Below, one piece after another: positions 26,408 to 36,020 of a DNA stretch of 41,806 nt (positions are counted from its first letter, which is position 1; each line of letters starts with the position of its first letter). The translations under genes were made by a program, and so were the position numbers. The notes under the pieces are model-generated. The model saw nothing but the letters and a program-made list of their open reading frames with translations, was not told the DNA's origin and made no database searches. Origin of the DNA: Gammaproteobacteria bacterium (GTDB lineage: Bacteria > Pseudomonadota > Gammaproteobacteria > Pseudomonadales > Pseudohongiellaceae); the NCBI GenBank assembly GCA_018698975.1, contig JABIPQ010000043.1, forward strand, positions 1 through 41,806, in the 5' to 3' direction.

Positions 26408-27760
26408 TCAGTGCCTGTATATGCCGCGCTCATGTGAGAAGGCTTTGAAACCAAAGAAACCATGGTAACTGCCGGTCCCGCTTTGATTGACGCCGCCGAA
26501 TGGCAATTTGTTTTCCAGGTAATGTGAGAACACACCGTTGATGGTTACACCACCTGATGAAGTTCTGTTGAGTACCTTGTCGATATTGTCCTGATTATTG
26601 CTGTACACATACAGCGCTAAAGGTTTGTCGCGAGCCTCAATATAAGCCACGGCTTCATCAAGGTTCTCGTAAGTCATAACAGGCAATATAGGCCCGAAAA
26701 TTTCTTCCTGCATGATTTGCATATCTGGCGTGACATCCGTAAGTAACGTTGGATGGATGGTGCGGTCAGCTTCCTCAAGTACGCCACCAACAGCAACTTT
26801 GGCACCCTTGGCAATGGCATCGTCAAACAGGTTCTTGATGCGCGTAAAATTCTGCGGATTGACGATCTGGGCAATATTTTCCTTCTTGAAATTACCATCC
26901 TCATCAAACAGGTTTTCTGTAACCCTGGCCTTAAATGTGTCGACCAGCTCGTCTTTCTGCTGTTCGCGGATAAGCACATAGTCCGGGCAAATACAGGCTT
27001 GCCCGCCATTAAACTGTTTGGCACCAGCGAGATCGCCAGCAATTTTTTGCACATCGGCGCCCGCATCAACTATTACCGGAGACTTCCCACCCAGTTCCAG
27101 CGTGACACTGGTCAAGTGTTTGGCCGCTGCGGCCATCACCAGCTTTCCTACCCGCGTGCTACCGGTAAAGAAAATGTGATTGAAGGGAAGCTCAAGCAGA
27201 GTGGTTGCGACGCCAACATCGCCTTCAAACACAGCGACTTCATTTTCATCGAAGGCTTCCCTGATAATTGTGGCGGCGATACTGGCAGTAGCGGGGCATA
27301 GATCGGTGAGCTTGACCATGCAGCAGTTACCAGCGGCAATGGCCGCAGCCAGTGGACCAAGTACCAGACCTAGCGGAAAATTCCAGGGCCCCAGTATCAG
27401 GCACACGCCACGCGCTTCCAATACGATACTCGCAGTGTCATCCGGATTCATCGATGGCACCACATTCACCGGTGCCATCCAGTCGTCGAGATTATCGATG
27501 TTGCGCTGGATATTAGCCGTGACGTTCATCACTTCGGTAATTCTGATTTCCTGTTCCGGCTTGCGCGTATCCTGTTTTACAGCCACTACGATATCATCGG
27601 CGTGTGCCTCTACAGCAGCTTTCAGCTTCTGCAGTTTCGCCTTACGCTGATTGGCACTAGTCGCTTTTATATCCCATTGGTTGGCGCGCTGGAGAGCAAA
27701 TATGCGATTAATTTCCGCGGAGTCGTTATGGCTGTTATGTGTAGCAGTACTGGACATCAA
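26408..27760 (-). CDS. Aldehyde dehydrogenase (class 3/coniferyl aldehyde dehydrogenase-like)
   Basis: 450-residue NAD(P)+-dependent aldehyde dehydrogenase. ILGPWNFPLGLVLGPL is the cofactor-side N-terminal motif, FFTGSTRVGKLV the dinucleotide loop, LELGGKSPVIV carries the catalytic Glu, and GGQACICPDYVL the nucleophilic Cys. The EEIFGPILPVM and PFGGVNQSGTGSYHGFFGFKAFSH motifs place it in the class 3/coniferyl type, which takes aromatic or long-chain aldehydes. It is probably soluble. The GST gene downstream on the same strand suggests a shared role in aldehyde or electrophile detoxification, which is inference. Confidence 0.92.
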   Translation of the reverse strand: MMSSTATHNSHNDSAEINRIFALQRANQWDIKATSANQRKAKLQKLKAAVEAHADDIVVAVKQDTRKPEQEIRITEVMNVTANIQRNIDNLDDWMAPVNVVPSMNPDDTASIVLEARGVCLILGPWNFPLGLVLGPLAAAIAAGNCCMVKLTDLCPATASIAATIIREAFDENEVAVFEGDVGVATTLLELPFNHIFFTGSTRVGKLVMAAAAKHLTSVTLELGGKSPVIVDAGADVQKIAGDLAGAKQFNGGQACICPDYVLIREQQKDELVDTFKARVTENLFDEDGNFKKENIAQIVNPQNFTRIKNLFDDAIAKGAKVAVGGVLEEADRTIHPTLLTDVTPDMQIMQEEIFGPILPVMTYENLDEAVAYIEARDKPLALYVYSNNQDNIDKVLNRTSSGGVTINGVFSHYLENKLPFGGVNQSGTGSYHGFFGFKAFSHERGIYRH

Positions 27761-27968
27761 GTCTTCTCTCTATAAATGTTTGGTGGTTTGCGACTATGCC
27801 GGTGATTGGATATTTTGGCAAGTTGAAGCATGGCTCAATAAAGGGATTTTTGGCAGCAGACTATTTTTTAAAACTCCTTTCTTGGACGTGTCGATGGGGT
27901 AAGGGAAGTCTCAGCTATCTTGTGCAAGTTACTGCTAACTTTTTCACTGTTCCCGATTTGGTCAGGAT

Positions 27969-28523
27969 TCAGGCCGTCAGATAGAGGATTAAAATCGCAT
28001 AGCAGGCGAATACCACAGTCAATACGTTAAACCATGCCGGCTTTAATGTGATCAGCAGCATTAAGGTGCCGCCAATCACAGGAAAAATTACCGAAAGCAA
28101 AGCAGGGGTGCCGAACAAGGTTATATTGACGTATGGGCCGACACAGAAATAACCGAGCATTGAAAGGGCGGACACCCGACCGAGTGAGCGACTATGAGCC
28201 AGAAAGTCGAGCTCGGAGTCGTCTGTAATATCATAGTCCTCTGACGGCAGCGCCAGTTCAGCAGCGCCATAGAGAAAAATTGATCCGATTACTACAACGA
28301 AAAAATCTACGAATGCCCATTCCGAGAATTCTCGCAGCTCCCATCCAACCCACCATAGTTGCAGAATAAATAGCATGACACATGCACCCCATAATGCCGT
28401 TGCCCAATGAAAGGTGAGGTGCTTATGAGCTCGAACCAGTGCAGCGATAGAGCTGAGCAAGCGTGTAATTGCCAGACCAAGAATGATAGAAATAGCGACA
28501 AACACATATTCATGTTGAGTCAT
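27969..28523 (-). CDS. Integral membrane protein of unknown function
   Basis: 184 residues with about five to six hydrophobic helices, beginning near residues 6-28 (YVFVAISIILGLAITRLLSSIAAL) and ending at the C terminus. A polar acidic loop (ALPSEDYDITDDSELD) lies in the middle. The arrangement resembles small bacterial membrane proteins that start Q/H-E-Y, F/V-V-A-I-S-I-I-L-G-L, with no known activity. It is isolated, with gaps on both sides. Confidence 0.72.
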   Translation of the reverse strand: MTQHEYVFVAISIILGLAITRLLSSIAALVRAHKHLTFHWATALWGACVMLFILQLWWVGWELREFSEWAFVDFFVVVIGSIFLYGAAELALPSEDYDITDDSELDFLAHSRSLGRVSALSMLGYFCVGPYVNITLFGTPALLSVIFPVIGGTLMLLITLKPAWFNVLTVVFACYAILILYLTA

Positions 28524-28883
28524 GCGGGAATAGTACCTGCGTAGTAATTAAGATTTATCGCTCCGCTAAAAGGCTAGCGCTGGCGTGTTCAGGTCAGACC
28601 ACGTTTTAATTGCGCTCGGAACGATGTTTGATCGACTTGTTACAGGGCAACAAGCGATATGCTGATTATTGGTTATATTTGTAGTATGTGCCAATAATAA
28701 ACGCCAATGCCCAAAGCGGCCAGTAAATGTAAGCAATAGCTATCTAATGCTTGTTCACAGGGCCATACTGGGACTGTTACACATCGTCCTGGCTGTTTGG
28801 ATACAGAGCACTGTGTAGCCACGGTCCTTAAGTTGCTTCAAACTGACTTCAGGCTTAAGTGGTTCCCTCAAGAGGAAAGTACC
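28524..28883. other. 360-bp gene-free region
   Basis: No convincing gene. An open frame extends the lysine-rich small protein upstream to 28797 but lacks a ribosome-binding site. One small dyad (CTTGTT-7 bases-AACAAG, 28636-28654) is visible. The region should hold divergent promoters for the flanking genes, but I cannot fix -35/-10 boxes. Confidence 0.5.
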
Positions 28884-29000
28884 ATGAGTAAAGGACAAGA
28901 CAGTAAAAAAAATTCGAAAAAGAAACCGCTGTTAACAGCTAAAGAGAAGAAACTGGCAAAGGCAGCCAGGAAATCCACCACCAATGTTTTAGGTAATTGA
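28884..29000 (+). CDS. Tiny lysine-rich protein (38 residues)
   Basis: A 38-residue very basic product starting MSKGQDSKKNSKKKPLLTAK and ending in an alanine/lysine-rich tail. AGAGGAAAG lies upstream of the ATG, and a strong terminator follows the stop by a few bases, which makes a real, separately transcribed gene likely. Short proteins starting MSKG-x-x-(S/T)KK and rich in Lys/Ala occur in many gammaproteobacteria as uncharacterised proteins (from memory). Nucleic-acid or ribosome binding is possible from charge alone. A longer in-frame start at 28797 is not supported. Confidence 0.75.
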   Translation: MSKGQDSKKNSKKKPLLTAKEKKLAKAARKSTTNVLGN

Positions 29001-29007
29001 GTACAGG

Positions 29008-29040
29008 ATGGCCATCGGTTTTTGCGATGGCCATTATTTT
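29008..29040 (+). terminator. Rho-independent terminator after the tiny basic protein
   Basis: A perfect 10-bp stem (ATGGCCATCG and CGATGGCCAT) around a seven-base loop, then TATTTT. It sits immediately downstream of the 38-residue gene. Confidence 0.88.
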
Positions 29041-29398
29041 GTGAACTTAAATAGCGCTAGTACTACTTTAATTAAACAGCTATACCCGCCAGGGCAGTCA
29101 TGCCCGCAATAATTGGAAGATGCACAGCACCTTTCCCTCAACAAAAATATACACTCACGTTTCAAGCCGCCATTATTCTGGAGCTGTGAGCCCACCCTTG
29201 ATCAGTGGTGAATTTCCCAACATGAATCGAAAATGAATCGCGGAAAACCTTTTCTCTTTTTCGTGAGCAAAAGGGTGTCTTGCATCACATTTTTTTGTGT
29301 TGGCATAAAACCATTAAGGTGTAATTCAGAATCAAGCCTCTAAGGTCTCGAAAAAACCATGAAGAAAAACGAGAGCCAGAAGAAAGAGGAGAATTATC
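29041..29398. other. About 360-bp gene-free region before rlpA-like gene
   Basis: No gene seen. It includes an AT-rich part near 29285-29330 where a weak promoter (TTGGCA at 29299, 16 bases, TAATTC) may drive the RlpA-like gene. No operator or RNA structure is convincing. Confidence 0.4.
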
Positions 29399-29815
29399 TT
29401 GAAACGCTTACTGCTGATATGTCTGAGTGCTTGTGTCCTGACGGCTTGCGCCAATATGGAGGTAAGCCTGCGCTATCCGGGAACGGCTGCGGCCACATTC
29501 AGGGTGCCTGTGTCCTTGCCGGGTAATTACAGTGAAGCTGGTATTGCTTCTTTTTATGCAGACAAGTACCAGGGAAGGCTGACGGCTAATGGAGAACGAT
29601 TCAATATGTATGAAATGACGGCAGCACACAAGTCCCTGCCTTTTGATACCAGGGTGAGAGTTATTAATGTAAGTAACGGGCGAAGTGTGCTGGTGAGAAT
29701 CAATGACCGCGGCCCCTTTATCGAGGGCCGCATCATCGATTTGTCATATTCCGCTTTTGCCCGTATTGCTGATCACCGGCAGGGTCTGGCGGATGTGGTG
29801 CTTGAAATACTCTGA
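29399..29815 (+). CDS. Minimal RlpA-family double-psi beta-barrel lipoprotein
   Basis: 138 residues. The N terminus [17 protein letters not shown] ends in a lipobox, with Cys17 as the lipidated residue. The RlpA barrel follows: [35 protein letters not shown] and [18 protein letters not shown], the last with the catalytic-type Asp. RlpA proteins are lytic transglycosylases for naked glycans or structural septal proteins. This one has no SPOR domain, so septal targeting is not expected. The start is TTG with AGAGGAG eight bases upstream. It converges with ilvD. Confidence 0.9.
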   Translation: MKRLLLICLSACVLTACANMEVSLRYPGTAAATFRVPVSLPGNYSEAGIASFYADKYQGRLTANGERFNMYEMTAAHKSLPFDTRVRVINVSNGRSVLVRINDRGPFIEGRIIDLSYSAFARIADHRQGLADVVLEIL

Positions 29816-29840
29816 TGCTCGATGCTCAAGAGTATTTCTC

Positions 29841-31514
29841 TCAATCGGTCACACAACCTTCACTGGCGCTTTTAACCAGCATGGCGTACTTGTAGAGCGC
29901 ACCCTTGGTGGCAGGCAGTGGTGGTTGTACCCAGGCTGCGCGACGCTTTTCGATTTCTGCAGCGTCGATGGCGACTTCCAGGGAATTGCTTTCTGCATTA
30001 ATGGTAATCACATCCCCGTTTTCCACCAGGCCAATAAGTCCACCCACCTGAGCTTCAGGAGTGATGTGACCAACTACAAAACCGTGGGTACCGCCAGAGA
30101 AGCGGCCATCGGTAATTAGTGCCACGGATTTGCCCAGGCCCTGGCCCATCAGGGCACTGGTGGGTTTTAGCATTTCCGGCATGCCGGGACCACCCTTGGG
30201 ACCACAGTAGCGGATGACTACCACATCGCCGTCTACAATCTGTTTTTCATGGATAGCTGCGTTTACGGCGGCCTCACCATTAAAAACTTTTGCAGGACCG
30301 GTGAAATTAAGACCTTCCTTACCGGTGATCTTGGCCACGGCGCCTTTCTCGGCAAGATTGCCGTAGAGAATACGGATATGGCCACTGTCTTTCAGCGGCG
30401 CATCCAGTGGATGGATTATTTGCTGGCCTTCTTCCAGGCCAGGCAACTCACTCAGGTTTTCGGCAATGGTTTTGCCAGTCACTGTCATGCAGTCTCCATG
30501 CAGCATGCCAGCGTTCAGTAGCATTTTCATTACTGCCGGAACACCGCCCACTTCACACAGGTCTTCCATCACATACTTGCCGCTGGGTTTCAGATCGGCC
30601 AGGAAGGGCGTCTTGTCAGCAATGCGCTGAAAGTCATCGATAGTGATATCAACATTGGCGGCTTTTGCCATGGCGATCAGGTGAATAACCGCATTGGTGG
30701 AGCCCCCCAGTACGGTGACTACAGTGATGGCATTTTCAAAGGCTTGTTTGCTAAGAATATCGGATGGCTTGATATCTTTTTCCAACAGGTGGCGCAGGGC
30801 CGGACCAACGCGCAGGCAGTCTTGCTCCTTGTCACCGGACACTGCCGGGTAGCTTGAGTTGTAGGGCAGGGACATGCCCAGAGCCTCGATGGCAGAGGCC
30901 ATGGTGTTGGCGGTATACATACCGCCGCAGGCGCCAGCACCCGGGCAGGCATGTTCAATCACGCCCTGGAATTCGGTGACATCGATACGCCCGGAATTGA
31001 ATTCTCCGTAAGCTTCGAAGGCGGAGACCACATCCAGTTTCTTGTCCTTGTAGCAGCCCGGTTTGATGGTGCCGCCATAGACCAGTATCGCAGGGCGATC
31101 CAGGCGCGCCAGGGCGATCATGGCGCCAGGCATGTTCTTGTCGCAACCGACAATAGCAGCAACGCCGTCATACCATTGGGCGCTCACCACAGTTTCGATA
31201 CTGTCCGCAATGATGTCCCGGCTGGGCAGACTGTTGCGCATGCCGTCAGTCCCCATGCTGATGCCATCACTCACCCCGATGGTGTGGAAAATCAGCCCGA
31301 TCATGTCTTCTTCCTGTACACCCTGTTTTACCACCTTCGCCAGATCGTTCAGGTGCATGTTGCAGGGGTTGCCTTCCCAGCCAGTACTGGCAATACCGAT
31401 TTGCCCCTTGTTCAGATCTTCCCGGGTCAGGCCGATGGCATGCAACATGGCCTGGGCGGCTGGCAGGCTGGGGTCCTGGGTGATAGTGCGGCTGTATTTG
31501 TTTAGTGCTTTCAT
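29841..31514 (-). CDS. ilvD: Dihydroxy-acid dehydratase
   Basis: 557-residue Fe-S dehydratase of valine/isoleucine synthesis, making 2-keto acids from 2,3-dihydroxy acids. Cluster-binding cysteines appear in [17 protein letters not shown] and [15 protein letters not shown]. The C-terminal [15 protein letters not shown] is family-specific. It is shorter than the E. coli enzyme (about 616), as are the IlvD proteins of many other bacteria. It starts 51 bp after argA on the same strand, so the two may share a transcript. No leader-peptide attenuator is visible in the 51 bp. Confidence 0.97.
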   Translation of the reverse strand: MKALNKYSRTITQDPSLPAAQAMLHAIGLTREDLNKGQIGIASTGWEGNPCNMHLNDLAKVVKQGVQEEDMIGLIFHTIGVSDGISMGTDGMRNSLPSRDIIADSIETVVSAQWYDGVAAIVGCDKNMPGAMIALARLDRPAILVYGGTIKPGCYKDKKLDVVSAFEAYGEFNSGRIDVTEFQGVIEHACPGAGACGGMYTANTMASAIEALGMSLPYNSSYPAVSGDKEQDCLRVGPALRHLLEKDIKPSDILSKQAFENAITVVTVLGGSTNAVIHLIAMAKAANVDITIDDFQRIADKTPFLADLKPSGKYVMEDLCEVGGVPAVMKMLLNAGMLHGDCMTVTGKTIAENLSELPGLEEGQQIIHPLDAPLKDSGHIRILYGNLAEKGAVAKITGKEGLNFTGPAKVFNGEAAVNAAIHEKQIVDGDVVVIRYCGPKGGPGMPEMLKPTSALMGQGLGKSVALITDGRFSGGTHGFVVGHITPEAQVGGLIGLVENGDVITINAESNSLEVAIDAAEIEKRRAAWVQPPLPATKGALYKYAMLVKSASEGCVTD

Positions 31515-31565
31515 AAATGTACCCGGATATAAGTTTTATAATTCAGTGTAAATAAGCAGGTTTAA

Positions 31566-32909
31566 TTACAGCGATTTAACAAAAATCTTGGAATTTCGCT
31601 GATAGTTGTACAGGGATTTTTTCGTCTCTGGCAAACTGCTGAGATCGCTTTGTGCAAACCCTCTTTCCATAAACCAGTGAGGGGTTTTCGTCGTCAATAC
31701 GAACAGAGAGTCGAGACCGGCCTTTCTGGCATTCTTTTCAATCTGCTCCAGAATTGATTGTCCCATATTCTTTTTTCGATAATCAGGATGAGTAGCAACG
31801 CAAGCCAGTTCCCCGGAATTATCTTCCTGGGGATAAAGCGCACCACAGGCGATGATCATCCCTTCACGTTCAATAACCGTAAACTGCCTGATTTCATTTT
31901 CCAGTAGCTCTCTTGAGCGCGGCAAGAGCACGCCTTCTTTTTCCAGCGGCTGGATGAGCTCAAGTATGCTGTTGACATCATCACTGTTGGCGTGTCGAAT
32001 TTGTTCGTAATTTTCCTGAGTGATTAATGTGCCGGCACCGTCGCGGGTAAATAATTCGGTTAACAGGGCGCCATCTTCTGCATAGGAAATTACCTGTGAG
32101 CGTTTTACGCCACCTTTACAGGCCTTGGTGCCAAGCTCAAGATTGCGCAATTGTCTATCAAGGCCATTGCTATTAATTTTTTCGGCGATCAGCAACTGGG
32201 CTTCTTCGGCATTAAGTTGGCTAATAGCCGCGCCGGCATCATCGAGAATCCCTGCTTCACTGGAATAGATCAACAGTTTGTCGGCTTCCAGACCAATGGC
32301 GGTACTTGAGGCCACCTCTTCCACGGTGAGATTGAATACTTCACCACTGGGCGAATAGCCAAGGTTTGACAGCAGCACAATATTATTTGCTACCAGCTGT
32401 TTCTTGATAGCTTCGCTATCGACTTTACGCACTTCGCCGGTATGGCAGTAATCGATGCCTTCATGCACGCCATAAGGTTTTGCGATGACGAAATTTCCGC
32501 TGACCAGGTTAATTGATGCACCCTGCATGGGCGAGCTAGCCAGGTTCATGGAAAACACCGCTTCCAGGTCGTAACGTAATTTTGCAACAACCTGCTTAAT
32601 TTGCTCAAGGCTGGCGGCATCGGTAACGCGAAGTCTGTGGTGCAGATCGCCCTGCACATCATCATGTTTTTCGTCGCTTAATCCAGCCGCTTTCAGCGCT
32701 GCATCAATCTGCGGTCTGGCACCATGTACCAGCACCAGCTTGACTCCCAGGCTGTTGAGCAGGTTGATGTCGTGGGCGATATTGCTGAAATTGTCATGGG
32801 CCAGCGCTTCTCCAGGCAACATGATGACGAACACCTTACCTCGATAAGCGTTTATATAGGATGAAGACTGTCGAAACCACTTCACGTATTGCGTGTTATC
32901 AGTAGTCAT
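31566..32909 (-). CDS. argA: Amino-acid N-acetyltransferase (N-acetylglutamate synthase)
   Basis: 447 residues, first step of arginine synthesis. The N-terminal amino-acid-kinase fold (about 1-290) has LVLVHGARPQI and NIVLLSNLGYSPSGE. The C-terminal GNAT domain (about 300-447) has LACVATHPDYRKKNMGQSILEQIE as acetyl-CoA-binding segment. This is the classic bacterial ArgA layout, normally feedback-inhibited by arginine at the kinase-like domain. It lies 162 bp downstream of argE, with a large hairpin between, and 51 bp upstream of ilvD. Confidence 0.96.
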   Translation of the reverse strand: MTTDNTQYVKWFRQSSSYINAYRGKVFVIMLPGEALAHDNFSNIAHDINLLNSLGVKLVLVHGARPQIDAALKAAGLSDEKHDDVQGDLHHRLRVTDAASLEQIKQVVAKLRYDLEAVFSMNLASSPMQGASINLVSGNFVIAKPYGVHEGIDYCHTGEVRKVDSEAIKKQLVANNIVLLSNLGYSPSGEVFNLTVEEVASSTAIGLEADKLLIYSSEAGILDDAGAAISQLNAEEAQLLIAEKINSNGLDRQLRNLELGTKACKGGVKRSQVISYAEDGALLTELFTRDGAGTLITQENYEQIRHANSDDVNSILELIQPLEKEGVLLPRSRELLENEIRQFTVIEREGMIIACGALYPQEDNSGELACVATHPDYRKKNMGQSILEQIEKNARKAGLDSLFVLTTKTPHWFMERGFAQSDLSSLPETKKSLYNYQRNSKIFVKSL

Positions 32910-33000
32910 GAGCTTTTTAAATATCTGGTCCAGCGGTCAAAAAAGGGCAGGTATTGTAACGCAAACGCCTGAAAAATCGAAAGATTTTATACATAGTTCG

Positions 33001-33057
33001 AAGGTACAAGGTACAAGTCAAAAGGTACAAATTTTTTGTTCTTGTACCTTGCACCTT
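33001..33057. repeat. 17-bp inverted repeat between argE and argA
   Basis: Arms at 33001-33017 and 33041-33057 pair with one mismatch around a 23-base loop. The arms are built from GTACAAG/AAGGTAC words, and a further AAGGTACAA word lies in the loop. It sits 14 bp after the argE stop on the transcribed strand and could act as a terminator or attenuator, although the T-run is inside the loop, not after the stem. Confidence 0.65.
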
Positions 33058-33071
33058 TTAACTTGTATCTG

Positions 33072-34211
33072 TCACAAACAATACTGCTTAATCAACTTCC
33101 GCAAAATATCAATATAAGGCTGCACCTGATCAAGCGCCATATACTCGTTAGGCTGGTGGGCCTGATCAATACATCCGGGCCCCATGATGATGGTGTCCAT
33201 GCCAAGTTGCTGCAGAAACGGGCCTTCGGTACCGAAGGCAACGCTTTCCGGAACATGGCCGGTCATGGATTGCACCAGCTTGCCCAGTTCACTGTCGGCA
33301 TTATCAAAAGGCTCAACACTTTTAACCAGCCTGGTGAGACTGATTTGAGTTTGGTGCTTCGCGGCAATTGGAGTAACGATTTCTTCAATAGCGCTTCTTA
33401 TTGATTCGCTACTCATGCCTGGCAACAGGCGCACATCAAATTCCAGGTCACAGTGACCGCAGATGCGATTGGGATTGTCACCGCCATGGATGACACCGAG
33501 ATTCATGGTGGGCACATCAATAGCAAAATGCGGATTTTGATATTGCGACTGCAGTTGCTGCCGAAATAATAATAAAGCACTGATCACTTCATGCATGGCT
33601 TCCAGCGCGTTGTGGCCCAGTGCGGGATTTGAAGAATGACCACTTTGTCCCTGCACACGAATTCCTTCCATCATGATGCCCTTGTGCATGGTGATTGGGC
33701 GCAGGCTGGTCGGCTCCCCGATTACTGCGGCACGTGCCTTGGGTTTGCCTTGAGCAGCCAGGGTACGGGCGCCCTCCATGGAGCTCTCCTCATCGGCAGT
33801 GGCCAGAATGATTAGAGGCTGTTTCAGATCTGCGACCAGAAACTGCTGAATAGCTTCATGAACAATTGCAAAAAAGCCTTTCATGTCTGTGGCGCCCAGA
33901 CCATAGAGGCGATTGTCTTTATTGGTCATGGTCAGGGGATTGCAGTCCCACAGGGACTCATCAAAGGGCACGGTGTCGGTATGGCCGCTTAGTACCAGTC
34001 CACCAGGGCCACTGCCCAGAGTAGCTATCAGATTCGCCTTTTCATGATAGCCATGCACTGGCACAAGCTCACATTGAAAGCCCAGGCCTTCAAAGGTTTC
34101 AGCCAGCAAATTAATGACGCCCATATTGCTCTGGTCGATGTTCGGATTAACCGAGCTGACAGAATGCTGGTTAAGCAGCAGGGTAAATAATTCGTGAAAT
34201 TTATAATTCAT
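33072..34211 (-). CDS. argE: Acetylornithine deacetylase
   Basis: 379-residue M20-family dizinc hydrolase that removes acetyl from N-acetylornithine. SGHTDTVPFD, GLGATDMKGFFA, ADEESSMEGARTL and GEPTSLRPITMHKG carry the metal ligands and the general-base Glu. QSGHSSNPALGHNALEAM begins the dimerisation domain. Length and motifs fit ArgE better than DapE. argE with argA is a common Pseudomonas-type neighbourhood. Confidence 0.95.
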   Translation of the reverse strand: MNYKFHELFTLLLNQHSVSSVNPNIDQSNMGVINLLAETFEGLGFQCELVPVHGYHEKANLIATLGSGPGGLVLSGHTDTVPFDESLWDCNPLTMTNKDNRLYGLGATDMKGFFAIVHEAIQQFLVADLKQPLIILATADEESSMEGARTLAAQGKPKARAAVIGEPTSLRPITMHKGIMMEGIRVQGQSGHSSNPALGHNALEAMHEVISALLLFRQQLQSQYQNPHFAIDVPTMNLGVIHGGDNPNRICGHCDLEFDVRLLPGMSSESIRSAIEEIVTPIAAKHQTQISLTRLVKSVEPFDNADSELGKLVQSMTGHVPESVAFGTEGPFLQQLGMDTIIMGPGCIDQAHQPNEYMALDQVQPYIDILRKLIKQYCL

Positions 34212-34347
34212 TAATCACACTGTTCCTGTATATGATGCTGCCCTTTTCCCTTTGTGACGTCAGGGCCAAATCATTTAAAAAAAGAGTAGGTCAGAAAGTA
34301 CTTGCGCCCCAATTTTCGCAAGCCATCATTCTTTTGTAACTTGTAAC

Positions 34348-34701
34348 TCAGGGCGCTGAAACCAACATAGCCGCCCGATCACAACGTGCCGCCATAATAA
34401 AATCGTTTCTGTGTAAGCCGGCAATAGTATGGGTCCACCAGAGCACGGTGACTTTGCCCCATTCAGTGATGATAACGGGGTGATGGTTTACCTGCTCGGC
34501 AATGTTGCCAATTTTTTTGGTGAGTGCGAGTAGCGTTAAATAATCATTGAAACGATATTCTCTTTTCAATTTATCGACATCGTCTTCTTTTACAATGGCC
34601 CAGTCAGGCAGGCTTTTAATTAGTTCTTCTGATTCAACTGCACTGACTGCTGACAGATCTTTTCTGCCAGCAGTGACCTGTTCATCGGCTAAAAGCGCCA
34701 T
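34348..34701 (-). CDS. phhB: Pterin-4a-carbinolamine dehydratase
   Basis: 117 residues. The enzyme recycles the pterin cofactor of phenylalanine hydroxylase, dehydrating 4a-hydroxytetrahydropterin. The motif HHPVIITEWGKVTVLWWTH, then AGLHRNDFIMAARCD, is diagnostic (the paired His are catalytic). A longer frame opens at 34773, but the ATG at 34701 has AGGAT upstream and gives the usual length with MALLADEQV. phhA is not in the window, so a role as a free dehydratase or a transcription co-factor is possible. Its start lies 29 bp after the thioesterase stop. Confidence 0.95.
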   Translation of the reverse strand: MALLADEQVTAGRKDLSAVSAVESEELIKSLPDWAIVKEDDVDKLKREYRFNDYLTLLALTKKIGNIAEQVNHHPVIITEWGKVTVLWWTHTIAGLHRNDFIMAARCDRAAMLVSAP

Positions 34702-34730
34702 TTTAATAATCCTGTTTTTATTTTTCAGTG

Positions 34731-35186
34731 TTATGGTTTTTTCAATACTGCGGTAGTGAGTCGCGCAATACAAACCAGCTTGTCATCTGTGTTGGTAATT
34801 TGTATATCCCACACCATGGTTTTGCTGCCGATGTGCAGGGGGCGGGCAGTGCCGGTCACAAAAGGTGGCTTGCCGGGTCGCACGTGGTTGGCATTGATGT
34901 CCAGGCCCACGACATAATAGCCGGGCTCACAACATAAAGCAGATGCCATACTGCCGAGGGTTTCAGCCAGCACCACCGAGGCGCCGCCATGAATGATACC
35001 CATATGTTGTTGGGTACGTTCATCCACCGGCAAAGTGCCTTTTAGAAAGTCATCACCTATTTCTGTAATCTCCATGCCGAGATGTTCACACATGGTGCCT
35101 TTCATCAGACTCCTGGTCTCTTCAATTAAGACAGTTTGTTTCCAGATTGCCAAAGGTGACTCCTGTTCCTGCATATAAAGTGTCAT
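34731..35186 (-). CDS. Hotdog-fold acyl-CoA thioesterase, YdiI/EntH-like
   Basis: 151 residues. ERTQQHMGIIHGGASVVLAETLGSMAS is the hotdog signature with the catalytic Glu and the His-Gly-Gly loop. VGLDINANHVRPGKPPFVTG matches the YdiI/EntH group, whose enzymes hydrolyse aromatic or DHNA-type acyl-CoA or proofread carrier proteins. A 186-residue frame opens at 35291 but overlaps the previous gene. The ATG at 35186, 25 bp after that gene's stop, fits the family length. Its ribosome-binding site is weak. An ATG at 35174 is another option. Confidence 0.88.
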   Translation of the reverse strand: MTLYMQEQESPLAIWKQTVLIEETRSLMKGTMCEHLGMEITEIGDDFLKGTLPVDERTQQHMGIIHGGASVVLAETLGSMASALCCEPGYYVVGLDINANHVRPGKPPFVTGTARPLHIGSKTMVWDIQITNTDDKLVCIARLTTAVLKKP

Positions 35187-35211
35187 GACCAAATTTTTGT
35201 ATTGTGAAAAG

Positions 35212-36020
35212 CTAGCTGCACTGCCCGGGTAAAAAGGCAGTTGTTTTTCCACTGACAAAATAGGCCAGCAGTCCCGCCCATTCTCTTGCATGGGAATTTA
35301 GTTTGTCGAGATTATCTGCCAGATCAAAACTTAAGCGCCATTGCCTGCCGGGAGAGGTAACATGATCGACCGGATAGGGAATCACCGTCCAGTCCTGTTG
35401 GCAAAAGACGCCCATTGAACGCGGCATATGCGTAGCGGAGGTCACCAGTATCCAGTTCTCGCCGGGCTGAGGCTGCATCAAGGCTTTGCTGTTCACTGCG
35501 TTTTCAAAGGTATTTCGCGAGTCACGCTCCATCTCCAACCTGCTGCGCTCAATACCCATGCTTTCCAGAAAATACAGTGCTACATCGGCTTCCTTGTATT
35601 CCTGGTCGAGTAGACTGCCGGCGCCACCGGTAAAGATCAGTTCAGCATCGGGATAATTTTTTGCCAGTTCAATGAAAGCGATATAGCGATCCGCTGCGTC
35701 ACCAAATTCTGGCTGGTTCCAGATAAAGGATTTAAGGGATCAATAGCGCCGCCTAAAAGAATGATGCCGTGAATGTTATCGGGTAGTTGTGGATTGGCAG
35801 GGAAACGATTTTCCAGCGGGCTTGCCAACCAAAGTCCCAGAGGCAGGATAGCTACAAGAGTGAGTAAGACAGCAGCAGTTCCCAGAAGGATTTTTGCCAG
35901 ATCGATTTTCCTGAAATACACCAGCGCAATGCCCAGCATCAACAACAGATAAATCAGTGTCGCGGGAGAGAGCAAGGCCCAGATTATTTTTGATGCATAA
36001 AAAAACAGGGTGTTTAGCAT
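35212..36020 (-). pseudogene. YdcF/ElyC-type DUF218 protein gene split by a frameshift
   Basis: Two frames make one protein. The first (from 36020) has two N-terminal membrane helices (about 10-34 and 42-68) and the DUF218 start GIILLGGAIDP, then goes off frame after residue about 97 and stops at 35637. The second frame continues the same fold: QPEFGDAADRYIAFIELAKN, ELIFTGGAGSLL, SRNTFENAVNSKAL, WILVTSATHMPRSMGVF and VIPYPVDHVTS. They meet at a GGG run (minus-strand CCC, 35736-35738). One added base there restores a protein of about 269 residues. DUF218 proteins act in envelope polysaccharide or vancomycin-resistance-related functions. A sequencing or assembly error is possible. Confidence 0.85.

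Noticed and set aside
28797-28883. N-terminal extension of the tiny lysine-rich protein
   Set aside because: No ribosome-binding site for the early ATG, whereas the internal ATG at 28884 has AGAGGAAAG close by.
30951-31505. 184-residue plus-strand open frame
   Set aside because: Antisense shadow of ilvD, a long conserved gene with third-position bias producing open antisense frames.
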